The translations under genes and the position numbers were made by a program. The notes under the pieces were generated by a model, which made no database searches, was not told the origin of the DNA, and was given only the letters and a program-made list of their open reading frames with translations. From the NCBI GenBank assembly GCA_021811865.1, contig JAKAQB010000052.1, forward strand, positions 1 through 25,515: a stretch of 25,515 nucleotides of DNA, read 5' to 3'. This stretch comes from Actinomycetes bacterium (lineage in GTDB: Bacteria; Actinomycetota; Acidimicrobiia; Acidimicrobiales; Palsa-688). This document shows positions 1-7,622 of this stretch, piece after piece (the stretch's first letter is position 1; every line of letters starts with the position of its first letter).

Positions 1-237
1 GTCGCCGAGCTGTCCGAGCTCGCCGCGTCGGTCGCCCTGGCCGGCACCGAAGGTGCCAAGGTCCGCGCTTCGCTGGCGGCCAAGGCGGCGTCGCTTCGCA
101 CCCACCAGCTCGCCGAGGCCGAGACGGCCGACCAAGCCGCCACCGAGAAGATGAGCCTCCCCGTCGTCGTGCTCTTCGCCGGGTTCCTCCTCTTCCTCGG
201 CTACCCGGCCGTCGAGAAGGTGGTGACCTCCCTGTGA
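1..237 (+). CDS. TadC-like type II secretion system F-domain protein, C-terminal end (partial)
   Basis: The reading frame is open from base 1 and stops at TGA 235-237, so only the last 78 residues are present. The visible part is a charged, alanine-rich helical stretch followed by one strong hydrophobic segment (about residues 51-67) and a short tail. This is how TadB/TadC-type inner-membrane platform proteins of Tad (Flp) pilus machines end. The family anchors pilus assembly in the membrane and works with the TadA ATPase. The assignment rests mainly on context, because pilin, TadE-like, TadG-like and prepilin peptidase genes follow on the same strand. TadB is a possible alternative; TadC is usually the last platform gene before the pilin. 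Confidence 0.7.
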   Translation, partial: VAELSELAASVALAGTEGAKVRASLAAKAASLRTHQLAEAETADQAATEKMSLPVVVLFAGFLLFLGYPAVEKVVTSL

Positions 238-289
238 GACGGCCCCTGACCACGAGCCGGCGAGATGCGCCGCCGGCCTGGCCGGTGGG

Positions 290-742
290 TCAGCGCCGCT
301 CGATGCGACGGACACCCGCACCGGGATGCCACGTCTCGATCACGAGGTGGTCGGCCGGCATACCGACGCGGGTGACCACGACCTCGCTGATCTCGACGAG
401 GAAGCGGTGCGAACCCGAGGGACCGCCGTGGGACTCGACCTCGGACGCCGTCCCGGAGACCTTGGCGTCACCGGGCCAGCGCGCCGGGTCCTCGTCAGGA
501 TCGGCGGTGCAGCTGTGCAGGGCGATCCGCCCGTCCCGGCGGAGGTCGAAGGCTCGCAGGGCACCGCCCATCATCCCGAGCGCCAGGCCGTCGTCGCCGA
601 TCTCGACCTCGGTGCCGCTGATCCTCGGCGACCCGTCCTTGCGCAGCGTCGCCATCGTGTGGTGCCGATGGGCGGCGAACAGCGCCCGCACCCGCCCAGC
701 CAGCTCCGGCTCGGCCGCGGCGAAATCTCCCCAGGTGGCCAT
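290..742 (-). CDS. Pyridoxamine 5'-phosphate oxidase family (PPOX-like) flavin/F420-dependent protein
   Basis: The product is 150 residues, the normal size for a one-domain split-barrel protein of the PNPOx/PPOX class. The N-terminal part reads like this family: a helix, then the MATLRKDGSPRISG strand-turn (about residues 30-43), then a GDDGLALGMM strand. These small enzymes bind FMN or F420 and reduce or oxidise small molecules; the substrate cannot be read from the sequence. The gene lies on the opposite strand inside the Tad cluster, between the TadC-like end and the pilin-like gene, converging with the former. It has no obvious link to pilus function and may be a later insertion. ATG 742 is the first good start; its Shine-Dalgarno is weak. 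Confidence 0.8.
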   Translation of the reverse strand: MATWGDFAAAEPELAGRVRALFAAHRHHTMATLRKDGSPRISGTEVEIGDDGLALGMMGGALRAFDLRRDGRIALHSCTADPDEDPARWPGDAKVSGTASEVESHGGPSGSHRFLVEISEVVVTRVGMPADHLVIETWHPGAGVRRIERR

Positions 743-815
743 GGACCAAGCCTGCCACCCGGGCCGGCAGGAGCGACCTCTCCGACCGACCGCATGACAA
801 GAAGAAGCCCCGTCG

Positions 816-849
816 ATGAAAGGACCGCTGCCATGAAAGGACCGCTGCC
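816..849 (+). repeat. Perfect 17-bp tandem duplication carrying the ribosome binding site of the pilin-like gene
   Basis: ATGAAAGGACCGCTGCC occurs twice in a row, at 816-832 and 833-849, directly before the GTG start at 850. Each copy holds an AAAGGA Shine-Dalgarno core and an ATG. Both ATGs are out of frame with the pilin-like gene and open only tiny frames (6 and 10 codons). The second AAAGGA is correctly spaced for GTG 850, so the duplication supplies two ribosome binding sites in series. Confidence 0.85.
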
Positions 850-1059
850 GTGCTCTTCGAGCTGACCTACCTCCGCCACCTCCTCGGCGTCCTGCACGAT
901 CGCTGGCAGGCGCTTCGCGCCGAGCCGTCGGCCGGGTACACGACCGAGACGGTCATCGTCACCGCCCTGCTCGCCGCCCTGGCGCTCACCGCGGTCGGCA
1001 TCATCGTCGCCAAGGTCGTCTCCGCCGCCAACAACATCTCGACCACCGGCGGCGGCTGA
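850..1059 (+). CDS. Small Flp/TadE-type pilin-like protein
   Basis: This is a 69-residue protein with a charged N-terminus (1-24), then GYTTE (29-33), a single hydrophobic helix (about 34-56) and a short Asn/Gly-rich tail. This is the layout of a type IVb prepilin. If the glutamate at residue 33 is the conserved E5, cleavage would follow Ala28, leaving Ala rather than the usual Gly at -1. Cleavage after Gly29 would put the glutamate at +4. It is probably the major or a minor Tad pilin, processed by the A24 peptidase encoded at 5144. It begins the plus-strand pilus run; a TadE-like gene follows after 9 bases. The GTG start was chosen for the well-placed AAAGGA just upstream. Confidence 0.65.
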   Translation: MLFELTYLRHLLGVLHDRWQALRAEPSAGYTTETVIVTALLAALALTAVGIIVAKVVSAANNISTTGGG

Positions 1060-1068
1060 GCCCGCGCC

Positions 1069-1524
1069 ATGACCGCGGCGTCCACTCGCCCGGCCGACCG
1101 CCACCCGCCGGCACGGCGACGTCTGGTCGGGCGCATCCCGGGGCGAGACGAGCGCGGCGCGGTCTCGGCCGAGCTGGTCATCGCCACCCCGCTGCTCCTG
1201 CTGTTGATCATGGGGGTGATCCAGTTCGCCCTGTGGGAGCACGCCGAGCACCTCGCGGCGGCCGTCGCCCAGCAGGGCGTCGCCGTCGGCCGCCTCCAAG
1301 GCGAGAGCGCGCAAGCCGGCGAGCAGCAGGCCCAGGCGGTCCTCGACCAGCTGGGATCCTCGGTGCTCGCCAGCGCCAGGATCAGCGCGACCCGCACCGA
1401 CCTTGCGACCACGGTGACCGTCACCGGCCACGCCGAGAGCATCGTCGGGTTCTTCTCCCTCCCCGTGCGAGCGACGGCAGCAGGACCGACCGAGACCTAC
1501 TCGTACGCCGGGGGAGCCCCGTGA
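1069..1524 (+). CDS. TadE-like minor pilin / pilus assembly protein
   Basis: This 151-residue protein has the prepilin-type motif RG|AVSAE at 29-35 (Gly at -1, Glu at +5), followed by a hydrophobic helix (36-55) and a polar domain of about 95 residues. This matches TadE pseudopilins, which are cleaved by the prepilin peptidase and are needed for Flp pilus assembly. The N-terminus before the motif is long and basic, as is common in actinobacterial members. The stop overlaps the GTG of the next gene (GTGA, 1521-1524), so the two are probably translationally coupled and made in fixed proportion. Confidence 0.85.
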   Translation: MTAASTRPADRHPPARRRLVGRIPGRDERGAVSAELVIATPLLLLLIMGVIQFALWEHAEHLAAAVAQQGVAVGRLQGESAQAGEQQAQAVLDQLGSSVLASARISATRTDLATTVTVTGHAESIVGFFSLPVRATAAGPTETYSYAGGAP

Positions 1525-1964
1525 GCCGCGCCTGCGGGCGAAGGCTCGTCAGGCTTCGGGGCGAGGAGTCGGGCGCGGTGTCCACCGAGCTGGTGCTGCT
1601 CACGCCGCTTCTGCTCGTGATGCTGCTGTTCGTCGTGGCGCTCGGCCGCGTGGTGTCGGCCCGTATCGAGGTCGACGGCGCCGCCGCCCAAGCCGCGCGC
1701 GCCGCCTCGATCGCCCGGAGCCCCACCACCGCGACCGCCATGGCCGAGCAGACCGCCACGACCGCCCTCGGCGCCGACCACGTCACCTGCGCGAACCTCA
1801 CCGTGACCACCGACACCGCCGACTTCGTCCCCGGCGGCCAGGTGGCCGTCACCGTCTCCTGCAGCGTCGCGCTCTCGGACCTCATCGGCCTGCGCCTCCC
1901 CGCCGCCGAGACGCTCACCTCGACGGCGACGTCGGTCCTCGACGCCTACCGGGCGACGACATGA
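1521..1964 (+). CDS. Second TadE-like pilus assembly protein
   Basis: The product is 147 residues with the motif SG|AVSTE at 17-23 and a hydrophobic helix at about 24-41, then a polar domain with two cysteines (in TCANL and SCSVAL) that could form a disulfide outside the membrane. It belongs to the same family as the preceding gene but is clearly a separate protein; paired TadE genes are typical of Tad loci. The frame is open much further upstream, but the GTG at 1521 inside a GTGA overlap with the previous stop is the natural start and removes a basic, non-family N-terminal stretch. The stop overlaps the next ATG (ATGA, 1961-1964). Confidence 0.85.
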   Translation: MSRACGRRLVRLRGEESGAVSTELVLLTPLLLVMLLFVVALGRVVSARIEVDGAAAQAARAASIARSPTTATAMAEQTATTALGADHVTCANLTVTTDTADFVPGGQVAVTVSCSVALSDLIGLRLPAAETLTSTATSVLDAYRATT

Positions 1965-2392
1965 CCGCTGCGCCTGCCCGCCTGCGCGCCCGGCTGGGGG
2001 AGCCCGAGTCGGGGATGGTGACCGCCTTCGTCGTCGTCTTCACCCTCGCCCTCGTCGCCATGGCCGGCCTCGTCCTCGACGGCGGCCTGGCGCTCTCCGC
2101 CAAGGTCCAGGCGATCGACGACGCCCAGGCCGCAGCACGTGCCGGCGCGCAGGCCATCGACGTCCCCCTCTACCGCTCGACCGGCCAGATCACCCTGGAC
2201 GCCCAGCAGGCAACCCAGGACGCCGAGGGCTTCCTCGCCCGCTCCGGGCACACCGGCAGCGTCACCGTCGACGGCGAGCAGGTCACCGTCACCGTCACCA
2301 TCCGCCAGCCCACCCAGATCCTCTCCCTCGTCGGCATCGGCCAGCTCACCGAGACCGGGACGGGCACGGCCACCGCCGAGCAAGGCGGCTGA
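1961..2392 (+). CDS. TadG-like / Rv3654c-type pilus assembly protein
   Basis: The product is 143 residues. After a short basic leader come SGMVTAFVVVFTLALVAMAG (17-36) and then LDGGLALSAKVQAIDDAQAA (39-58). The second is the characteristic segment of short TadG-like proteins (helicase/secretion-neighbourhood TadE-like family) in actinobacterial Tad loci. Unlike its two TadE neighbours it has Phe, not Glu, at the +5 position, so processing by the prepilin peptidase is uncertain. A full-length TadG would carry a large extracellular domain, and here that is absent. The start is set by the ATGA overlap with the previous gene; the next gene begins one base after the stop. Confidence 0.8.
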   Translation: MTAAPARLRARLGEPESGMVTAFVVVFTLALVAMAGLVLDGGLALSAKVQAIDDAQAAARAGAQAIDVPLYRSTGQITLDAQQATQDAEGFLARSGHTGSVTVDGEQVTVTVTIRQPTQILSLVGIGQLTETGTGTATAEQGG

Positions 2393-2393
2393 C

Positions 2394-5147
2394 ATGAGCG
2401 GCCGCCTCACCCGCATCGCCGAGGGCCTCGGCGCCCTGGCGCTCCTCGTCGCGCTCGTCGCCGGCATCCCCTGCGCGCTCGTGCACTTCGTCGGCTGGCC
2501 ACTCCCGCACCACCTGCCCTCGGCTGCAGCCGTCGGCCGCGCCCTCGACCGCCACGGCATCCCCGCCGAGGCACTCGTCGACGCCCTGGCGGTGGTCGTC
2601 TGGCTCACCTGGGCCACCCTCGTCGCCTCGCTCGCAGTCGAGATCCCCGCCGCGCTCTCCGGCCGGCGCGCCGCCCGCCTGCCCGTCGCCGCCGTCTTCC
2701 AGCCCGCCGTCGGCCGGCTCGTCGCCGCGGTCGTCGTCGCCTGCCTCGCCCTCGCCCCCCGACCCGCCCACACCGCCAACGCCGCACCAGCACTTCGCAC
2801 GATGAGGGGCCGGCAGCCGGTCGCCGCCCTGGTCGTCGACGACACGGTCTCCGTCGCCTCCACCCGTCCGGGGAGGGCCACGACGGCAGCACCCGCCTCG
2901 CCAGCGGCGACCGGCGCCGGACCGGCAGCCACGGCGACCGCCGCCCACACGCCCGCCGCGGCTCCGGCACAGGTGACGCCGACCACCTACGTGGTCCAGC
3001 GGGGCGACACCCTCTGGGGCATCGCCGAGCGCGAGCTGGGTGATCCGCTGCGCTGGTCGGAGATCTACCAGCTCAACGTCGGCCGACCCCAGCCCGGCGG
3101 CGCCCAGTTGACCGACCCCCACTGGATCGACCCCGGCTGGACGCTCCTCCTGCCCGCCGCCGCGACCCCTAGTTCCGTCGCCCCGGCCGCGCCATCGACC
3201 ACGACCCCGCCAGCTGCGCCGAGCCCTCCGGCGCCGGCCCACACCCCTGCGCCGAGCACCACCGGCCCGTCGTCCACCGTGCCCGCCCACCGCCCGGCCG
3301 AGCCGCACGCCACCAGCGGATCCGCCCACCACGCGACTCGCGGAGGCGAACCGGTCCGCCTCCCTTCCGGGTCAGTCGTGGCCGGCTCGTTCGCCGCCGG
3401 AGTCCTCACCACCGTCGCCCTCGGACGCCTCCGCAAGCGCCACGCCTACCGCTACCGCCCCCCCGAGCCGGGCCGGGACCTCATCCCCGTCCCGCTACGG
3501 CCGACCCTTCACCACCTGGCCCGCGCCGCACGACCCGACGACGAGGACACCGCCGCGCCCGACCAAGAGACGGCCCCGGCGTTCCCGGTCGACGACGACG
3601 AGCGACGCCTGGACCCCGGCCGCCTCGAGATCGGCACACGCAACGGCACCGCCGTCACCGTCGAGGTCACCGACCTGTCCGGGACCGCGCTCAGCGGACC
3701 GGCGGTCGACGACGCCGCCCGAGCCCTCCTCGTCGGCCTGCTGGTCCGGGCCGTCCCCGGCGCAACCGAGATCCTCCTCACCGACGACCTGGCGGACCGG
3801 CTGCTGCCCGGCATCGGCCACGACCGCTCCCTGCGACACGCCGAAGGCACCGACCACATGGCCCGGCTGGTCGAGGCCGAGCGGATCGCCCGCACCCGCC
3901 GCATGGCGGCGGTCGACGCGCCCGACGCCGCGCGCTTTCGTCACGACAACCCCGAGAACCCGCTCCCGCTCCTGGTCGTGCTCCTCGACCAGGTGCCGGC
4001 CGCGTCACACGGCCGATGGGCGGCACTGCTCGCCGGCGCGCCCCGCCTGGGGATCGCCGTGGTCTTCCTCGGCGACTCGCCGCTCGCCACCACCCGCATC
4101 GCCCTCGACGCCAACGGGACGGTGACCGCGCTCGACGGGGCCGGCCCGTCCCGGTCGCTCGACGGCGCGGCCCTCTACCGGCTGCGAGCCGACGAGGCCA
4201 CCGAGCTCCTCGCCGCCGTCATCGACGCCAACCAAGACCCCGACGAGGACGACGACGTCGTCGACGAGCACGGCTCGGTCACCGCGCTGCACCCCGCCGG
4301 CGGCGACCCCGACCCGACCCCCGAAGACCCTGGCGTCTGGCCCGTGCCCTCCGACGACAAGGCCGACGCCCTGCGCCCGATCGTCGTCGAGATGCTCGGC
4401 CCGTTCCGCCTCGCCGTCCACGGCGAAGCGATCACGTCCGGGCTGCGCGGCCGGGCGAGAGCGCTGCTCGCCTGGTACCTGCTTCGCCCCGAAGGCGCCA
4501 CCAGCGACGAGGCCGTCGAGGCGCTATGGCCCGACACCAGCCCCGACCAGGTCCGCCGCCAGTTCTGGCGGCCCTTCGCAGATCTGCGCACCCGGCTGCG
4601 CAGCACCGGCGACACCAGCCTCGAAGCGCTGGAGAAGACCGGCGAGCACTACCGGCCCAACCCGACCGAGATCGCCTGCGACCTGTGGGCCTTCCAAGCC
4701 GCCCTCGGCGAGGCGGCACGAGCGGGCGACGAGGAGACCGCCAGGGCGGCGCTGCGCCGGGCGGTCGAGACCTACCGAGGCGACCTGCTCTCCGGCGTCG
4801 GCTACTCCTGGGTCGAACCGGTCCGTCAAGACCTCCACCGCCGGGCCCTCGACGCCCACCTCCGACTGGCCGAGCTCGACGACCGCGCCGGCCGCCCCGA
4901 GATGGCCGCCGAGGTCCTGGAGCGGGCCATCGACCTCGACCGCTACGCCGAAGAGCCCTACCGCCGTCTCATGGCCCTCCACGCCACCCACGGCAGCCCC
5001 GACGCCGTCACGGCCACCTGGCAGCTGCTCAGGCGCCGCCTCGCCGACCTCGACGTCGACATGGACGAGACCACCGTCAACCTCTACCGCAGCCTCACCA
5101 GCCCCGCCGCGCCTTCGCCCTCCCGCTCCGTGCGGCTGTCGTCGTGA
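2394..5147 (+). CDS. Multi-pass membrane protein with LysM domain and C-terminal BTAD/OmpR-type transcriptional regulator domain
   Basis: The product is 917 residues. There are three N-terminal hydrophobic segments (about 12-34, 63-85, 101-121), a Pro/Thr/Ala-rich stretch, and a LysM domain (about 198-254, with VVQRGDTLWGIAERELGDP). A second Pro/Ser/Thr-rich linker, a fourth hydrophobic segment (about 327-345) ending in RLRKRH, a long acidic cytoplasmic-looking region and a winged-helix plus bacterial transcriptional activator domain (about 660-910) follow. With a cytoplasmic N-terminus, the segments place LysM outside and the DNA-binding part inside. LysM binds peptidoglycan, so the protein could sense or bind the wall and regulate pilus genes. 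That role is inference. It sits one base after the TadG-like gene and overlaps the prepilin peptidase gene by GTGA. ATG 2394 is chosen over an upstream in-frame ATG that would overlap the TadG-like gene. Confidence 0.9.
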   Translation: MSGRLTRIAEGLGALALLVALVAGIPCALVHFVGWPLPHHLPSAAAVGRALDRHGIPAEALVDALAVVVWLTWATLVASLAVEIPAALSGRRAARLPVAAVFQPAVGRLVAAVVVACLALAPRPAHTANAAPALRTMRGRQPVAALVVDDTVSVASTRPGRATTAAPASPAATGAGPAATATAAHTPAAAPAQVTPTTYVVQRGDTLWGIAERELGDPLRWSEIYQLNVGRPQPGGAQLTDPHWIDPGWTLLLPAAATPSSVAPAAPSTTTPPAAPSPPAPAHTPAPSTTGPSSTVPAHRPAEPHATSGSAHHATRGGEPVRLPSGSVVAGSFAAGVLTTVALGRLRKRHAYRYRPPEPGRDLIPVPLRPTLHHLARAARPDDEDTAAPDQETAPAFPVDDDERRLDPGRLEIGTRNGTAVTVEVTDLSGTALSGPAVDDAARALLVGLLVRAVPGATEILLTDDLADRLLPGIGHDRSLRHAEGTDHMARLVEAERIARTRRMAAVDAPDAARFRHDNPENPLPLLVVLLDQVPAASHGRWAALLAGAPRLGIAVVFLGDSPLATTRIALDANGTVTALDGAGPSRSLDGAALYRLRADEATELLAAVIDANQDPDEDDDVVDEHGSVTALHPAGGDPDPTPEDPGVWPVPSDDKADALRPIVVEMLGPFRLAVHGEAITSGLRGRARALLAWYLLRPEGATSDEAVEALWPDTSPDQVRRQFWRPFADLRTRLRSTGDTSLEALEKTGEHYRPNPTEIACDLWAFQAALGEAARAGDEETARAALRRAVETYRGDLLSGVGYSWVEPVRQDLHRRALDAHLRLAELDDRAGRPEMAAEVLERAIDLDRYAEEPYRRLMALHATHGSPDAVTATWQLLRRRLADLDVDMDETTVNLYRSLTSPAAPSPSRSVRLSS

Positions 5148-5704
5148 CCCCCGCCGGCGCGTTCCCCGGCCTCGACAGCGCCCGCCGCGTCGCGGGCACC
5201 GTCCTCGCCGGCATGGTCATCGAGGCCGCCATGGCATGGCGCTTCGGGTGGTCGCCGCCGCTCGCGGCGTACAGCTTCCTCGCGCTGACCGGTGCCGTCG
5301 TGAGCGCCACGGACCTCGCCGCCAGACGTGTCCCCAACCGGGTTGTGCTGCCCGCCTATCCGATCACCGCCGCCCTCCTCGTGCTGGCCTGCCTACCGTC
5401 GGGGCCGTGGTGGCCGGTCGCCCGAGCCGGCATCGCCGGCGCGGTCCTCGGCGGGTTCTACCTCGCCCTCGGTCTCGCATTCACGGCCGGCATGGGCCTC
5501 GGCGACGTGAAGTGGGCCGGCGTCCTCGGCGCCTACCTCGGCTGGCTCGGTTGGTCCGCGATGGTCGACGGCACGCTCGTAGCGTTCATCGCCGCCGCTG
5601 GTGCTCTCGCTATTGCCCGTCCTGTCGGGCGGCGCCGAGCGAGCCTTCCGATGGCGCCGTTCATGACCCTCGGCGCGGTCGTCGCCGTGCTCGCCACCAA
5701 ATAG
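5144..5704 (+). CDS. A24 family prepilin peptidase (TadV/CpaA-like)
   Basis: This 186-residue polytopic membrane protein carries the two aspartates of the A24 aspartic peptidase family: Asp57 in SATDLAARRVPN and Asp121 in the GxGD-type motif GMGLGDVKW. It cleaves the leader peptides of Flp pilins and TadE-type pseudopilins at the cytoplasmic face of the membrane. The size fits the short CpaA/TadV group without the N-terminal methylase domain of PilD. Start GTG 5144 overlaps the previous stop (GTGA). Its likely substrates are the three proteins with prepilin motifs encoded at 850-1964. It is the last intact gene of the pilus run. Confidence 0.92.
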   Translation: MTPAGAFPGLDSARRVAGTVLAGMVIEAAMAWRFGWSPPLAAYSFLALTGAVVSATDLAARRVPNRVVLPAYPITAALLVLACLPSGPWWPVARAGIAGAVLGGFYLALGLAFTAGMGLGDVKWAGVLGAYLGWLGWSAMVDGTLVAFIAAAGALAIARPVGRRRASLPMAPFMTLGAVVAVLATK

Positions 5705-5719
5705 GCGACATCGACCCGC

Positions 5720-6103
5720 AAGACCCGGAGCGGCTTCGCCGATCATGTCAGCCAACGCCAGGTTCGCCACCATCCGGGCCAACCGCCGACCGGTCGAAGG
5801 TGCCAGCACCACGACCCGCACCCCGCGCCGCCCAACTGGGCCAGCAGCGCGGTCTGCTCTCGACGGTTCGGGGAAAGCCGCCCGTACCCATCGACGACCA
5901 CCAGGTCGACCCGGCCGGGCGCCTCGGCCAGTAGCCGAGACAGCCCTGGCCTACCCACGCCGAAGCCTTGGTCCCCGTAGGTGGCGATGTGCTGCCAATC
6001 TGGCTGATGGGCGATGTGGGTCCAATACCGATATCTGGTGGTCCAGCCTCGCTGGAGCCCTCCGCCCAGGTGCCGTCCACCCGTAGATCGCTGCTCGCCA
6101 CAT
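5720..6103 (-). pseudogene. Degraded serine recombinase (resolvase/invertase) N-terminal domain
   Basis: Read on the minus strand, pieces of a resolvase catalytic domain lie in order but in three different frames. These are MWRAAIYGW and RLDHQIS from ATG 6103; then DWQHIATYGDQGF, RPGLSRLLAEAPGRVDLVVV and GRLSPNRREQTALLAQL; then VRVVVLAPSTGRRLARMV and ANLALADMIGEA, ending near 5720. The order matches the family (YARVS, LxRQI, DEGFSG, RPGL, RLSRNR, VxVVV). The catalytic serine motif after IY is lost (IYGWTAPG). One frameshift lies near 6020 and another, consistent with one missing G in a G run, near 5822. The rest of the gene is missing, cut off at the prepilin peptidase end. A good AGGAGG lies upstream of ATG 6103. 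It is a dead relic of a mobile element. Confidence 0.75.
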
Positions 6104-6284
6104 GACATCGCCCTCCTCGGTCGTGGTGTCGTCGACGATGAGACCTCGCCGCATGCCGGAGGTCGAGGCAGCCAGCACAGACCGCAAGCTCACCCGCGAA
6201 CCGAGATATCCCATCTGACCAGGAGCGCTGGCCTATCGTTGCTACCTGTGGACAACTGCTGGTTAGGACAGTAGGGATCTCACC
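6104..6284 (+). other. Leader region of the cargo operon
   Basis: This gap lies between the divergent recombinase remnant and the methyltransferase gene. I see no gene in it. The sequence TATCGT (6234-6239) fits the loose actinobacterial -10 pattern TANNNT and would place a transcription start about 40 bases before GTG 6285, but no convincing -35 accompanies it. An AGGG core at 6273-6276 is the probable ribosome binding site of the methyltransferase gene. A promoter for the whole cargo operon should lie in this stretch. Confidence 0.3.
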
Positions 6285-7622
6285 GTGGCCAGCGGCGGAA
6301 GCGATACGGATGCGGCGCGTTCTGAGATCGACCAGCCGCCGCTTCCCACAGATCTGACCTTCACCGGGGCAGGCAATCTCTACGCGACCCATGGGCTCCA
6401 TCCGTTCGCCGCCCGCTGCCCACCGGGACTCGTCGATTGGGCGATACGGCGGTTCAGTCAAGCGGGCGAGGTCGTTCTTGATCCCATGTCGGGTAGCGGC
6501 ACGGCCTTGGTTGAGGCCGCTCTGCTGGGTCGAACGGCACGCGGCGCGGACATCGACCCGATCGCTCGTCTGATTGGCAAAGCGAAGGCGACGCCGGTCG
6601 ATCTGGCCGTGCTGGACAAGATGTCGGGCGAGGTCTTCCGCCTTCTGCAGGAGGTGGACCTGGACGAGGGATGGCGCCCGGAGCTACCGGACTGGGAACG
6701 ATGGTTTCGTCCTGACGTTGCGCGGGATCTTTCGAAGATACGCGACGCCTTGCTGCGGGCCGAGGCTGACCAAGACGTGACCGACCTGCTCTGGGTCTGC
6801 TTCTCGTCTCTCATCGTCGCCCGGACCTCCGTGGCGAACGCCCGCGATCTGGTTCACTCCCGCCACCACTTCCGGGCGTGGGAGGAGGACCCCGAGACCC
6901 TACGACGCTTCGAAGCCCGAGTGCGCCGGGCACGGCGGATGATGGCGGACTACCTCAAGCGGCTGGAAGACGGCGGCATTGAGACGCCAGACGTCGACAT
7001 GGTCGGAGGCGAGGCGAGAGGCCTCACGCTGGCCGACGACACGATCGATCTGGTGTTCACCTCGCCGCCGTATTGTTCCGCGTTGGACTACACCAGGGCC
7101 CACCTGTTCGCCGTGGCCTGGATGTCAGACGTCCTGGGCGTATCGGTCGATGAATACCGGCGTCTCGGACGGACCTACGTCGGCAGCGAGCGCGCCCCGC
7201 TGGCGGAGGCGACGGCCGACCAGCGCGTTCCACCCCTCCTGGGTGAGCCGTCCGTCGATCGCATCGTCGAAGCGCTGCACGACTCGCCCAAGCGGGCCTG
7301 GATCGTTCACCGCTACTTCCGCGACATGCGACAGATGTTGGCCGAGTGCGCTCGGGTCGTCCGTCCGGGTGGACACATCGTGTTAGTCGTCTGTCCGTCG
7401 AACATCCGGCGAGTCGTCATCCCGACCCACCGCTTGCTGGTCGATTTGGCCCGAAACTGCTCGTCGGGTAAGCCGTTGGAACTCGTGGACTCCCACGAGC
7501 GGACGATCCACGACCACCGTCGGGTAATGCCCTACCTGGAGGCTTCCTTCGGGCCCCGGATGCGCACCGAGTACGTCCTGGTCTTGCGACGTCCGCTTCA
7601 GACCGGCCGGCAACGACGATGA
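6285..7622 (+). CDS. DNA methyltransferase (N6-adenine/N4-cytosine type) with DPMSGSGT and TSPPY motifs
   Basis: This 445-residue enzyme has the S-adenosylmethionine-binding motif I DPMSGSGT at 66-73, an acidic motif II region GADIDP (88-92) and the catalytic motif IV TSPPY at 259-263, which is typical of exocyclic-amino DNA methylases. Motif I precedes motif IV, with about 185 residues of mainly helical sequence between them that may hold the target-recognition part. PGGHIVLVV (361-369) fits a later strand of the Rossmann fold. It probably methylates DNA as a self-marker, but the recognition sequence and base are unknown. It is the first gene of the cargo operon, with GTG start, and its stop overlaps the next ATG (7619-7622). 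The gene looks less GC-rich than the flanking pilus and transfer genes. Confidence 0.85.
   Translation: MASGGSDTDAARSEIDQPPLPTDLTFTGAGNLYATHGLHPFAARCPPGLVDWAIRRFSQAGEVVLDPMSGSGTALVEAALLGRTARGADIDPIARLIGKAKATPVDLAVLDKMSGEVFRLLQEVDLDEGWRPELPDWERWFRPDVARDLSKIRDALLRAEADQDVTDLLWVCFSSLIVARTSVANARDLVHSRHHFRAWEEDPETLRRFEARVRRARRMMADYLKRLEDGGIETPDVDMVGGEARGLTLADDTIDLVFTSPPYCSALDYTRAHLFAVAWMSDVLGVSVDEYRRLGRTYVGSERAPLAEATADQRVPPLLGEPSVDRIVEALHDSPKRAWIVHRYFRDMRQMLAECARVVRPGGHIVLVVCPSNIRRVVIPTHRLLVDLARNCSSGKPLELVDSHERTIHDHRRVMPYLEASFGPRMRTEYVLVLRRPLQTGRQRR

Noticed and set aside
571..1431. Minus-strand open frame of 286 codons opposite the pilin-like and TadE-like genes
   Set aside because: High GC keeps antisense frames open. 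The sequence is low-complexity Arg/Gly/Asp-rich and conflicts with clear pilin motifs on the plus strand.
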